Positions 39,679 to 49,390 of a DNA stretch of 64,000 nucleotides are shown here, piece by piece. The stretch lies in contig NC_017167.1 of NCBI RefSeq assembly GCF_000219875.1, forward strand, positions 1,699,572 through 1,763,571, given 5' to 3'. Positions within the stretch are counted from its first letter, which is position 1. Every line of letters starts with the position of its first letter. The notes under the pieces are model-generated. The model was not told the origin of the DNA and did no database searches. It saw nothing but the letters and a program-made list of their open reading frames with translations. This DNA is from Alicyclobacillus acidocaldarius subsp. acidocaldarius Tc-4-1. GTDB taxonomy: Bacteria > Bacillota > Bacilli > Alicyclobacillales > Alicyclobacillaceae. Made by a program: the position numbers and the translations under genes.

Positions 39679-39873
39679 TTATGCGTCTTCATCACCGTGC
39701 CTGGACACAAGCGCCGTCAATTGCATTGTAACAGAAAGGTCCGAGACCAGTCTGGAGTCGGCGACGCCGAACACACGCTCAGCGCAGCACTTACAAGAAT
39801 GGCAACATATGTAGTAGAAGGCCGCAATGCGTTGGCGCCAAACTTCACGCTTCTCCCGATGAGACATAGACAT
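39679..39873 (-). pseudogene. IS66 TnpA N-terminal remnant
   Basis: MSMSHREKREVWRQRIAAFY matches the start of the intact TnpA at 51600, then degenerates. The preceding DNA (39875-39935) matches the IS66 left end around 51540. Confidence 0.65.
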
Positions 39874-39959
39874 CTGAAAAACCTCCCGCGGTGCTTGATG
39901 AGCTTATCTTCAAGCACCGGGAGGCCGAATGCCATGTGTGGTTGGCTTTACGCTTCCCT

Positions 39960-40406
39960 CTATCTTATGAATGCAGCACGACTGGTTGTTAATGCATCCA
40001 TCAACCACTGTGGATGCATAGTCAGCATATTGGGAGGGAGAGCCGATGGATTAAAGAACCCGACTTCTGCAGATTCTTGGTTGTCAGCTCGTATCGTCCC
40101 ACCAACAACCCGACAAAGAAAACATGAGGTTATAAAGTGAACAACGTCACCCGACGGATAGCTAAACACTTGCGATGCTGGATCGGAATAGACACCGATA
40201 AGACGTTCCACAGTTACTTCAAGACCGGTTTCCTCCATGATCTCGCGCTTGATAGCTTCTTCGACAGTTTCACCCAGCTCAACATGTCCGGAGGGAAGTC
40301 CCCATAAACCATTGTCCATACGCTTCATCAGAAGCACATCACCTTGCTCATTGAAAACCACTGCTGCGACGCCTGGTTCTACTCTTTCCGGCCAGGGGAA
40401 TGGTGG
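39960..40406 (-). pseudogene. NUDIX hydrolase, 5' end removed by IS3
   Basis: The NUDIX box GHVELGETVEEAIKREIMEETGLEV is complete, so the catalytic residues are present. The body (FPWPERVEPGVAAVVFNEQG, LLMKRMDNGLWGLPSG) starts almost at the IS3 left end, and the native start codon is lost. Translation would need a start inside the IS (40493). The family hydrolyses nucleoside-diphosphate-linked compounds. Confidence 0.75.
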
Positions 40407-40473
40407 TGTTAGGTTAAAACAGTGGACACGGCGAATCGAGAATGTAAGAATAAGTCGATTCGAGGTGAGCCAC

Positions 40474-40761
40474 GTGACACAAAAGTACGACAACGACTTT
40501 AAACTCCATGCTGTTCAACTCGCTTTGGAAGGCCACAAGCCAGCAAGTGAAATCGCACGCGATCTCGGGATATCTGTGAAGAGTTTGTACGGGTGGATCG
40601 CGAAGTATCGCGAAGATCCTGAAACCCCGTTCGTCGGAAGCGGAAACCTGAGACCGGAAGCGAAAGCGATGCGCGATCTGGAGCGGGAAAATCGCCAATT
40701 GCGAGAGGAGAATGAGATCCTAAAAAAAGCCATGCGCATCTTCACCAACGACCGGAAGTAG
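40474..40761 (+). CDS. IS3-family OrfA (HTH protein)
   Basis: 95 residues from GTG 40474 (SD GAGGTG). MTQKYDNDFKLHAVQLALEG, HTH LGISVKSLYGWIAKYREDP, then a leucine zipper (DLERENRQLREENEILKKAM). It binds the IS ends and dimerises. Its TAG overlaps the OrfB start, as expected for a -1 frameshift fusion. Confidence 0.9.
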   Translation: MTQKYDNDFKLHAVQLALEGHKPASEIARDLGISVKSLYGWIAKYREDPETPFVGSGNLRPEAKAMRDLERENRQLREENEILKKAMRIFTNDRK

Positions 40762-41663
40762 TGTATGCCTGGATCCACAAGCACCGCTCCGAATTTCCGG
40801 TTCAGAAGATGTGCAAAGTCCTCGGTGTATCTCGGAGCGGCTACTACGCATGGCGCGGACGGCCCGAAAGTCTTCGCGCCAAGCGCAGGAAGCGACGGAT
40901 CCGTCGCATTCATGAGCTGTTCCTGCAATCTCGTCGACTGTACGGGAGTCCCAAGATCACAGCGCTCCTGCGTCGGGACGGGGAACGGATTGCACAAAAG
41001 ACGGTCGCACGTCTCATGCGAGAGCACGGGCTTCGGAGTCGTACCGTACGCAAGTACAAAGCGACAACGGATTCGAAGCATCGTCATCCCGTGCATGAGA
41101 ACGTCCTCAATCAGCGTTTTGTGGCAGAACGGCCAGGGCAGGTCTATATGGCAGATATCACGTACATCCCCACGGATGAAGGATGGGTGTATCTTGCCAG
41201 CGTTGAGGATCTATACAGCCGTAAGATTGTGGGTTGGAGCGCAGGTGCGAGGATGTCGAAAGAGTTGTGCATCCGCGCCCTGGAGCAAGCGCAAAAACAC
41301 AGGCTGCAACGCGACGGCGTTGTCCTGCACCATTCGGATCGTGGGAGCCAGTATGCGTCGCAAGCGTATCAGGACCGACTCAAAGCCTATGGGATGACGG
41401 CAAGCATGAGTCGAAAAGGAAATTGCTATGACAATGCTTGTATGGAATCGTTCCACAGTGTGCTCAAGCGAGAACTCGTGTACCTCGAGAGATTTCGGAC
41501 GCAGGCTGAGGCGATCCGACGGATCTTCGAGTACATCGAAATCTGGTACAACCGACAACGGATCCACGGTGCAGTTGGGTATCGGACGCCCGATGAGGTC
41601 GAGCGCCAATACTTCGAGGCGAAGTTGAAAGGTGTCGGTGCAGATGGCCAAGTGAGTGCTTGA
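40761..41663 (+). CDS. IS3-family OrfB DDE transposase
   Basis: 300 residues. HTH_21 (RRLYGSPKITALLRRDG), DDE triad in ADITYIPTD, HHSDRGSQYAS and NACMESFHSVLKRE. Intact; made as an OrfAB fusion in this family. The stop codon TGA lies within the first arm of the palindromic element. Confidence 0.95.
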   Translation: MYAWIHKHRSEFPVQKMCKVLGVSRSGYYAWRGRPESLRAKRRKRRIRRIHELFLQSRRLYGSPKITALLRRDGERIAQKTVARLMREHGLRSRTVRKYKATTDSKHRHPVHENVLNQRFVAERPGQVYMADITYIPTDEGWVYLASVEDLYSRKIVGWSAGARMSKELCIRALEQAQKHRLQRDGVVLHHSDRGSQYASQAYQDRLKAYGMTASMSRKGNCYDNACMESFHSVLKRELVYLERFRTQAEAIRRIFEYIEIWYNRQRIHGAVGYRTPDEVERQYFEAKLKGVGADGQVSA

Positions 41664-41767
41664 CGTGGAGAGGCGGGCATGATAGCCTGGCCGGTCTTCC
41701 AAGGGCGAGCGTGGCTCGGCTGCGGTCAAACGCGACATCATGCCCGCGGAGGCTCCATGTCAAGCAC
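41656..41767. repeat. Palindromic ~112-nt element, copy 2
   Basis: GTGCTTGACGTGGAG / CTCCATGTCAAGCAC (15 bp with one G-T) plus GCGGGCATGA / TCATGCCCGC (10 bp). Apical ~45 nt. Located between the OrfB stop and the IS3 right end. Confidence 0.8.
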
Positions 41768-41908
41768 GGCCCAGGCAGCGCATCGGGCAGGAAATCTTGT
41801 ACATTCTCGATTTTGATGTGTCCATTGTATTGACTCAATACCAGTAATACCGAGGAGGCGGCTGGGTATACCGCAGCCAAGCAAAATGATTCAACTCACC
41901 ACGACAAG

Positions 41909-42055
41909 CTAAGGCGCCGTGACGGCGCTCAATAGTGCGAAATTGGCGACCAGCTCCATCTGACGATGGGGCTGGTCGCGTTGTAGTGCAAACTCGCACC
42001 CACGAACCCGCGCCACTGCTGAGGTGCTGTCAAACTTGAGGTTGACAGAAGCCAT
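41909..42055 (-). pseudogene. IS1380-type transposase, N-terminal fragment (copy A)
   Basis: MASVNLKFDSTSAVARVRGC, EFALQRDQPHRQMELVANFA and LLSAVTAP then TAG. ATG 42055 with SD GGAGG. About 185 bp including this fragment recurs inverted at 51236-51422 with few differences. Family assignment is by resemblance of this N-terminus. Confidence 0.5.
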
Positions 42056-42156
42056 CGTGCGTGACCTCCTACTGGTTTGTTTGAGCCACACTCTAGTAGA
42101 CACGCACGGTGGCTTCGTCGTCAATTTCGACGAAATTTACACCACCACTTGAGACT

Positions 42157-42573
42157 TTAACGCAAACCGAGTAGAGGTCCTAGCCGTTCACATCCTTGAT
42201 CGGTGTATTCGATGGCCAATTCTACAACTCGTTGATCGGCTCGAGGCGTACGTCGCTGATACCGCGCGGTGAGATTGGGGATCTGTTCAGAAAAGAACTT
42301 TCGCGGACACGAGTCGTTCCTGCACTGGAAGCAGCGGACAGTAACGACCAGATTTACGACGTATGAACCGGACGGCAAGTCTTGAACAGTCCGGCGGTAA
42401 GTGCAGTGTACGGACCCTGTTGGCACACTGCAAACCGGGCAAGGGACCTGTGCACGGGTGGATTCGACCCAAACCGTGATCGTTGCTTCTTGAATGCGTA
42501 CATCTACTACGTGCACAGAGTCACAATGCGGTATATAGCTTCCACAGGTACGTAGGCGGTCAATGTACAACAT
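42157..42573 (-). pseudogene. ISL3-family transposase, N-terminal fragment
   Basis: Zinc-finger region CPVCSVPTGSVHCTYRRTVQ, DLPSGSYVVNLVVTVRCFQC, then KFFSEQIPNLTARYQRRT, typical of ISL3 N-termini. The DDE domain is absent. Nothing further is visible in 42574-42700. Confidence 0.75.
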
Positions 42574-42702
42574 CTCCCGTGTGTCGGCACGGTAGGATTG
42601 TGCATTGAGCGTCTATTTGTTTACATCAAGTCTACGAATCTTTCAAATTCAGGATGTTCCTGATAGACAAATATTCGATCAAAAAACTGAGGGAGAGCCG
42701 AA

Positions 42703-43476
42703 TCACTCCGTAATCCGCACTTGGGCTATACCTGCTAATTCCCCTCCATCTATAGCAATACTTGCCCCGGTAATATAAGCCGCATCATCCGAAGCCAAAT
42801 ACGCGAATAACCGTGCGATCTCTTCAGGGCGGGCATGGCGTTGCAGAGGAATCTTTTTATTCACTTCGTTCAGCATGTCGGGCGTATATTCAGCTAGTTG
42901 CATTGGAGTTAAAACATACCCAGGACACACCGCGTTCACTCGAATATAAGGGGCCAATTCCAGAGCCATCGTTTTAGCTAGCGAAATTACACCTGCCTTA
43001 GACGCATTGTAATCTGCGTAAAGTGGGTGCCCAATCACGCCATTTGTAGATGCCGTCATGAGGATAATCCCGCTTCGAGCTCGCAGCATTAACCGAGCTG
43101 CAGCTTGTACGGTATAAAATACCCCATTTAAATTAACATTCAGTACGTGATTCCACTGCTCTGGTGATATATCCAGAAACCGGGTTCTGAAGCTTATACC
43201 GGCATTCGCTATACAAACATCGACACCACCAAACTCTCTATCAATCTTTTCGAATACATCTTTAACTTGTTCAGGAGCACTCACGTCCACAACGAAACCC
43301 CTCGCAATAATAGGGTGTTCCTCCAATATACGGCTAAGCCGACAATTATCATTATCCAAGACGATAACTTGAGAGCCATGTTGAGAAAAATGGATAGCAG
43401 TCGCCAATCCAATTCCACTTGCACCGCCTGTTATAACCACACGCTTACCTTTCAAATCAGTAGCCTGCATAGGCAT
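42703..43476 (-). CDS. Short-chain dehydrogenase/reductase (SDR)
   Basis: 257 residues. Rossmann TGGASGIGLATAIHFSQHG, NAG motif CIANAGISFRT, catalytic Ser (ILMTASTNG) and YNASK. Asp at the end of beta-2 (VIVLDNDNCR) predicts NAD preference. The classical SDR family oxidises or reduces alcohol/keto groups; the substrate is unknown. It overlaps the end of the 461-residue gene by 20 bp, third gene of an operon with a permease, so it may act on the imported compound or a derivative. Confidence 0.9.
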   Translation of the reverse strand: MPMQATDLKGKRVVITGGASGIGLATAIHFSQHGSQVIVLDNDNCRLSRILEEHPIIARGFVVDVSAPEQVKDVFEKIDREFGGVDVCIANAGISFRTRFLDISPEQWNHVLNVNLNGVFYTVQAAARLMLRARSGIILMTASTNGVIGHPLYADYNASKAGVISLAKTMALELAPYIRVNAVCPGYVLTPMQLAEYTPDMLNEVNKKIPLQRHARPEEIARLFAYLASDDAAYITGASIAIDGGELAGIAQVRITE

Positions 43477-44842
43477 TCATCCTTTCTGTGTAATGTTCGC
43501 AACTGGGAATGTCGGATGTTTCTAGTATTAAGGAGCTCACAAATTCGTTAATTTTATTTTCATACGACGAAAAGTAATATTCATTAAGGAATTCAGTGAT
43601 CTCTCCTACGCGTGATTTTAAAACACATGACGTCAAAACTTGAGTTAGGTGTAGCATGCCGTTCAGTAAAGTCTGGCTATCAGCACGCAACTTCAAGTCC
43701 TGATCTATAAGAACGTACCTATTCTTGACTAGAAAACTTAACTCCATTAGCGCCGCTGATGAATCAGGAAACCAATAAGGTCCCTTACGCAAATATCGTA
43801 GTAATTCTGCAAGGAACAGACTTGCAAGTACATCCGAACTGCATTTCGATAGGGCAGACCACTCAGCCGAAGTACTCAATAATATTCCATAAGAATCAGC
43901 AATAGCCTCCTGTAATGACATTGAATTCCAACGCCCCACCTGACCAACAACCTTATAAGATGTTGTAGGAAGTACTATACTATGGCCAATGTCATGCCCG
44001 CGTAACCACATCACCAGAGCATCAGTGGCCGTTTCCAAATCGAGCTTCGAAATGTCCGTTAAACCAACGATAAAGCGTCGATACAGTGGGATAGTAACCA
44101 TCTCAAATCGATGTTTATAAAGGTTGGCAAACACGACAGTTTTCTTTATCCTAGCGCGTTTTACATTTTGGTCCTCAGGCAAGAAATAGGAGAAGTGTTT
44201 TGGAAACCGACTCGCCTCTCCTCCACACGCTATTAAATTGCACACTAAATATAAGGGTATGGACGATATCCCTAATTCAGAATGTGTATGTCGACGCAGC
44301 GATGGCAGTATTGAGTCAGAGAAAGCTGCGTCTGCCATAGCTATCATCTGCGTCCTGCGTTCATCGGGTATGGCCGCCAAAAATGAATGGAAGTATTGAG
44401 TCGATTTCTTAATCCATGTCGAGAGCTTCCCCAGCAAGAGAAATAACTCACGTTCCATGTACTCGCTCATTTCCGTATATACTGTCTTTTCGTCATTGAC
44501 CCCGCTTAATGCACCGGCTAGACGTTCTAGTTGCTTGCGGTCGCCCGCATCTTTGATGTGTTGTGCAAGATGCATTATCTCTACCGAAGCACTCAGTCGC
44601 ATCTGATGAATCACTTGTTCACTCAATTCATCTGGCAAATTTTCCAATGCCCGAATTGCGTTTGCCAACCGAGACAACTTCAAGATATACGGAACAATCG
44701 GCTGTAAAGATGAATCTATATGATCTAATCCTAAATCCATGACTGATACGGTAAACCGCTTAGAATTAGCAAGTGGCAAGAAGAATTGTTCGTCAACAAC
44801 ACCCATTACCACATTCGCCGACTGATGGGATTTCACCGACAT
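43457..44842 (-). CDS. Unknown 461-aa protein with HDxxH-type metal motif
   Basis: Start at 44842 (MSVKSHQSANVVMGVVDEQF). Mostly helical. At ~290-330 it has MWLRGHDIGHSIVLPTTSYK followed by SLQEAIADSYGILL. A histidine pair and a downstream Glu-x-x-x-Asp are arranged like the HExxH...E of zinc hydrolases, with Asp in place of Glu. It reminds me of DUF6421-type proteins but I cannot confirm that. Lying between an amino-acid permease and an SDR, it is a good candidate for a new enzyme in a small-molecule pathway. Confidence 0.6.
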   Translation of the reverse strand: MSVKSHQSANVVMGVVDEQFFLPLANSKRFTVSVMDLGLDHIDSSLQPIVPYILKLSRLANAIRALENLPDELSEQVIHQMRLSASVEIMHLAQHIKDAGDRKQLERLAGALSGVNDEKTVYTEMSEYMERELFLLLGKLSTWIKKSTQYFHSFLAAIPDERRTQMIAMADAAFSDSILPSLRRHTHSELGISSIPLYLVCNLIACGGEASRFPKHFSYFLPEDQNVKRARIKKTVVFANLYKHRFEMVTIPLYRRFIVGLTDISKLDLETATDALVMWLRGHDIGHSIVLPTTSYKVVGQVGRWNSMSLQEAIADSYGILLSTSAEWSALSKCSSDVLASLFLAELLRYLRKGPYWFPDSSAALMELSFLVKNRYVLIDQDLKLRADSQTLLNGMLHLTQVLTSCVLKSRVGEITEFLNEYYFSSYENKINEFVSSLILETSDIPSCEHYTERMNAYAGY

Positions 44843-44887
44843 AGTTTTTGAACCCTCCTACATTTCTCCGTAATACTTCGTAGTTTG

Positions 44888-46183
44888 TTATGAGATAGCT
44901 TTCCCCCAAATGCTGTACAACACCAGCCCAATTAAAACCCATAAAACACCATATATTGTTCCTTCTTTGGTGTTGTTCACTAACACAAACAAGGAAAGTA
45001 ACACGCTTAAGACTGTTAGGATTTGATATATGCGTTTCACCCTGATTGGAAAGGATCGGTTGAAAGGCGGTAAACAAAGGAGTGTAAGGATAAATGATAC
45101 TAAATATAGAAATCCAGTTCCCCCGGTGTATAGCCCTAAGTTACCCAGGATAAGAACTATAGTTTTCAGCAAGTTTACGACCAGAATGCTTACCCACGGC
45201 ACTCCAATGTTGCTAGTCCAACTCAAGAACCTTGGAAAACCAGTGTTAGAACTTAGAGCGTGCAGTGTACGAGATGTAACCATAATGAATGAGTTTGTAG
45301 TAGCGACAAGGGCTATCGATACAATGCAACCAACTAAAATGGTCGATATATGATTCCCGAACACTTTAGAGACCGCCATAACCACTGGTGCGGCATTACC
45401 CGTATATGACTGATAGGGATACAATCCGACCATCACAAACACCAATGCAATATAGACAACAGATACCACCATGATAGATGCAAATATTGACAACGGAACA
45501 TTCTTGTTAGCGTTCTTTATCTCCTTACTAGCAACAGCAATCACGTCCCATCCAGTCAGTGATAAAAAACCCAACAGGGAAGCGGATAACATGGGATGTA
45601 AACCGTTAGGTAGAATTGGATGAAAATTACCGATATTTATGTGCGGCAAGCCTGCGCCGAACACCAACACTAAAAGTACAAGCTCAGCTACTATTAGAGC
45701 CGTCTGAAACCAGCCACTGATCTTTACCCCTAACAAATTCATACCAGTCAAGACTACAATCAATGCGACTCCCACCGGTATCGCCGGAAGCCCTGTCATG
45801 GAATGAACGTACTCACCAAACCCTAATGTCACGTATCCACTGGCGATAATCCATGCCCCGAAATAAATCCATCCTGTAAGAAAGCTGTATCGATGACTAT
45901 AGCTTTTAGCCGCATAATAGTAGGCACCACCCTCGCCTGGGAACGCTTTTGACAGGGTAATATATGAAAAACCAATCATTAGAGAGAGAAGAGCGCCAAT
46001 AACAAACGATAAGATAGCCGCTGGACCTGCTTCAGATATCGCAACTCCACTGAGGACAAAAATCCCGGCACCAAGAATACCTCCAATCCCAAGGGAAGTT
46101 GCCGACAACAAACCGAGTTCTCTCTTGAAACTCATACCCGTTAATCGCTCCAATCTATCAAGGATTAGAGGTGCGGCCCTCAT
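44888..46183 (-). CDS. APC-superfamily amino acid/polyamine permease
   Basis: 431 residues, 12 predicted TM helices. The N-terminal LGIGGILGAGIFVLSGVAIS is the conserved substrate-binding unwound helix of APC transporters, and the FPGEGGAYYYAAKSY segment follows. First gene of the operon; the two downstream genes follow at 45 bp and a 20-bp overlap. An IS5-like element lies directly upstream (46208), so the native promoter may be lost or replaced. Confidence 0.9.
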   Translation of the reverse strand: MRAAPLILDRLERLTGMSFKRELGLLSATSLGIGGILGAGIFVLSGVAISEAGPAAILSFVIGALLSLMIGFSYITLSKAFPGEGGAYYYAAKSYSHRYSFLTGWIYFGAWIIASGYVTLGFGEYVHSMTGLPAIPVGVALIVVLTGMNLLGVKISGWFQTALIVAELVLLVLVFGAGLPHINIGNFHPILPNGLHPMLSASLLGFLSLTGWDVIAVASKEIKNANKNVPLSIFASIMVVSVVYIALVFVMVGLYPYQSYTGNAAPVVMAVSKVFGNHISTILVGCIVSIALVATTNSFIMVTSRTLHALSSNTGFPRFLSWTSNIGVPWVSILVVNLLKTIVLILGNLGLYTGGTGFLYLVSFILTLLCLPPFNRSFPIRVKRIYQILTVLSVLLSLFVLVNNTKEGTIYGVLWVLIGLVLYSIWGKAIS

Positions 46184-46207
46184 ATTCTACGGTGGTCCTT
46201 GTTCCTT

Positions 46208-47560
46208 GAAGAGTAATTAGGGTCTGCTGAACGAATCACAGGTCGGCGAATGCGGCAGAGGGCCTGATCGGAAAAGCCATCCGAAAGATATGCACAAAAG
46301 AATGCGCAACCGGCGCTCCAGATTCATCACCAGCAGCTGCAAGGCGATGGCCGTCTCGCTGGTGGTCCGCAGGCGTGCTCGAATCAAGCCAAGCCTGTAC
46401 AGACGCTTGCCTTCGCCGAACTTTCCTTCGATCGCGTTACGTTCTGCGGCGTCCTGCTGTTCCATCCGTGCCTGCACTGCACGCTCCGCCTGCGACGGAC
46501 GGCCCAAGGGAGGACCGCTTAGGCGAATCCCACGTTGCCTGCAGTAACGCCGATTCTCTCGATTTCGATAAGCCTTGTCAGCCAGCACAGCCTCCGGATA
46601 GCAGCCGTACCGGTCTCGATAGGCTTCGACCGCGGCCTGCAAGGTATGACCTTCATGGAACCCGTCCCACCCGAGGTGTTCGATCCGTGCGTACCCCTCC
46701 ACCAGGCTGATCGCCACTTTTGCGCCAAACTCCACATTCGCACGGGCCTTGCCACGGACGATGGGACGGACATGAGGTTGGGAGATGCTGACGATTCGGT
46801 CGTCGGTTCGCCGGGCTCGCTTCCGGTACATCTCTTCCTGCTGACGGTACAACTCGTGAATGACCAACAGATCCCGGTATTGTCGCCGGCTGAGCGCTTC
46901 CAGACCCACCTCGTCTCTCAGGGTGGCGAGAATCCTGAGATCCCGCCCAAAAACGCAGTTGTTTCCCAATGGCCTTACGCAGTGCCCGCAGGCTGACCCG
47001 GCGCTTCTTGGCCACCGCCACGTATGCCCTCCGGGCCTTCCGTCGATACGTGCGCGGCTTGCGCCGGCCCGGTTGGCGCACGGCATGCAAGACATCAATC
47101 ATGGCTTCCAGTTTCTCACGCGCCTCGTTTAACAACGTGAGATCGGTGGGATGTCGGCCGGGGCACACGTGGCATCGAGCAACAGCTTACCATGTTCCGG
47201 ATCGTTCGAGTCATCGAGTTTGTCTTTTTCTGCAACAATCCATTCATTGACTTGCTGGATAACCTCTAGGCCGAGCCGCTTACGAAAATGTGTCATCAGC
47301 GATGGATGAAACGGCGACTCTTCCTGAAAGCGCGGCAACCCGATGAAGTACTGAAGGTACGGGTTCTCGGTGATCTGCTGGACGGTTTCGCGGTCACTCA
47401 GACCCAAGCGTTCCTGAATGTTCAGTGAACCAAGAGCTATCCGAACCGAATAGGCCTTTTGCCCTTTCGTGGCAGACTTGAATCGCTCACCGTAGTGTTC
47501 TTCGACTTTCCACCACAAGATCATCTGGGCGAGCTTCACCCAGCGATTTTCCTTCTTTAA
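46208..47560 (-). mobile_element. IS5-like element with frameshifted transposase
   Basis: Transposase parts occur in three frames (46217-47539). I could not place the exact ends; the left end is near GGGTCTGCTGAACGAATCAC. The flank 47561-48008 contains no supported gene. Confidence 0.6.
46217..47539 (-). pseudogene. IS5/IS1182-type transposase, at least two frameshifts
   Basis: N-terminal DUF772 region KLAQMILWWKVEEHYGERFK, LSDRETVQQITENPYLQYFI is in one frame. The middle (LNEAREKLEAMIDVLHAVRQ) is in a second, and the C-terminal DDE part (VLADKAYRNRENRRYCRQRG, ERNAIEGKFGEGKRLYRLGL) in a third. Inactive. Confidence 0.8.
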
Positions 47561-48008
47561 TTTCCCACCAAACGGTAAGACGAAGTTATGTGGAGCAACA
47601 TCTGCCGTTCGGTCTGTCTATACATGGCAGTCCCTCATGTGCTAGGGTTTTGACGGATTTCAACGGAAATCTCATGTATCAAATTTCGCCACGAAGACAG
47701 TCAAAGCCACGAAACACCGTCAAAGCCTTGTCAAGATTGAGTTTGCGACCCGTGCAGCACGCCCCACGCACATTCACTTTCAGATGGATGCACAGATAGT
47801 AACATAATCCTTGCCCGCATTCTTTGGAACAGTTTGGCTTGCATACGACCTATGCTGTTTGATTCTGTCATAACTGTCCCCTCTCTGCCGTCTAACCTCC
47901 AGATAGAAACTGACGAATCCCCTCAGCATCGCTAGCCCATTCTCAACAACCCCAATGACACTGAACTAGCGCTACGCGTACAGCCGACGCCAGAACATAG
48001 CAGAGGTA

Positions 48009-49082
48009 TTATGTGTGAGCCTTGAAACCGATATTCCAGTTTGATTCTTTCTGACTTTGAACTTGAGGTATTCGAGCAATAATGAAGCACCCGAAATTTC
48101 CCGCAATCTGACCAAGTACCCACGTTGGTATAACAGCCACTAGAGTTGGCAGCTGGTGATTGAGAAGGTACGAAAACAAATAGGACATGAGTATATATAC
48201 ACCTGTAATTACCCCCATAGTAAACGACCACTGTTCAATTCTCTTTGCATCAAGACCGTCTGCCCTGTACCATAGAGATGGACGGAATATTGTCAGAAAT
48301 ACACCGACAATAAACATGCATAGAACGGTTGTTAATGGTATAAGTGACAATGACATTTTATGAAAAGGAGCAATCAAATAAGCAAAACATATAGCAGGTA
48401 TAATTAAAACGACGGACAAAACCGCAATGCTGGGTACGGCTTCTCTTCGGGGAGCTGAATCGCGTATATTAGTGTGAGACCTTCGAAACCTCGGGAAGAC
48501 CATTCCTGTTACCTTCTGATATTCGATATATGGTTTACCAAACGCCTTGGCATAGCGATGATCGTGATGAAATGTACCAAACCATGCATAAAACGAACCC
48601 ACTATGGAAAATAGTAGTGTACTCTCAGTCATAGTCGGTGTTCCCCAAAACATAGGTAGGAAGAACGTATGAACAGGAAACCGGATATAAGCCTTTAAAC
48701 CGTTGGTGGAAAAATCGAACCTAGGAGGCTGGAATCCGCTGATTTTATGGAATAATTGCGACGTCCCAAACACACCCCCAACATCGTAGTAAAAGAGATG
48801 CGAATATGCGTAGCCAATCCACCCAATGAGACCAATTAGTATGAAGATTTCACGCCATATACCAGAGAATGAGTAAACCACTGTGGGAATCGGAACCCAA
48901 AGTGCGCCGGCTACAAGGATGTATAATGCTGCTGTTATGGCATACAATAGACGATACCAGTGATTGGGAATCCACCGATGAAAGAACTTTTTCACGGGAT
49001 TCGCTGCGAGAACAGAATGCTGAATAGGATAACCCAGAAGAAGAATACTGTCCCGCAAAAACGCATGATCAAGCAGGGACAC
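48009..49082 (-). CDS. Polytopic membrane protein, NnrU/ICMT-like region
   Basis: 357 residues from GTG 49082 (SD GAGGAGG). About 9-10 TM helices. The central FPVHTFFLPMFWGTPTMTES and YAKAFGKPYIEYQKVTGMVF, PRFRR resembles the C-terminal signature of NnrU and isoprenylcysteine methyltransferase-like proteins (fG..Y..Y...tp..iPr). The C-terminal third is separate (VLSVVLIIPAICFAYLIAPF). The only chromosomal-type gene between two IS clusters. Function unassigned. Confidence 0.55.
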   Translation of the reverse strand: MSLLDHAFLRDSILLLGYPIQHSVLAANPVKKFFHRWIPNHWYRLLYAITAALYILVAGALWVPIPTVVYSFSGIWREIFILIGLIGWIGYAYSHLFYYDVGGVFGTSQLFHKISGFQPPRFDFSTNGLKAYIRFPVHTFFLPMFWGTPTMTESTLLFSIVGSFYAWFGTFHHDHRYAKAFGKPYIEYQKVTGMVFPRFRRSHTNIRDSAPRREAVPSIAVLSVVLIIPAICFAYLIAPFHKMSLSLIPLTTVLCMFIVGVFLTIFRPSLWYRADGLDAKRIEQWSFTMGVITGVYILMSYLFSYLLNHQLPTLVAVIPTWVLGQIAGNFGCFIIARIPQVQSQKESNWNIGFKAHT

Positions 49083-49390
49083 TTTAGCATTCCTCCTCTC
49101 TCATCGTATGCAATAATACCATTACTCATTGTAAACGATCAATATACAATCGCCTTTATATTCAAGTTATTTACGCATCGAGCCGGTCTTTGTCTCACTT
49201 CTCACTGTATGGGCGTTAGTGAGCCAGACGTTGGTGGCTGTTTACCGAGAGCTCTGAAAAAGTGGGGAATTTCGCGGGATCAGGGGAGCCAATCAGAAAT
49301 CCGTGTGGTCGGATACCTGTGGTTGAAGGCTGAATGAGTGGGGCTGGTTCGTATTTCCGTCGATTTGTTCCGTTGACCATCCTTAGCACA

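Larger units (their letters stand above)
40407..41840 (+). mobile_element. IS3-family insertion sequence
   Basis: Left end TGTTAGGTTAAAACAGTGGACAC, positions 40407-40429; right end is its imperfect inverted repeat ending at 41840. OrfA and OrfB are intact and overlap. The 3' untranslated part carries a copy of the 112-nt palindromic element. Fragments of related IS3 copies are at 56655-57077. Confidence 0.85.
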
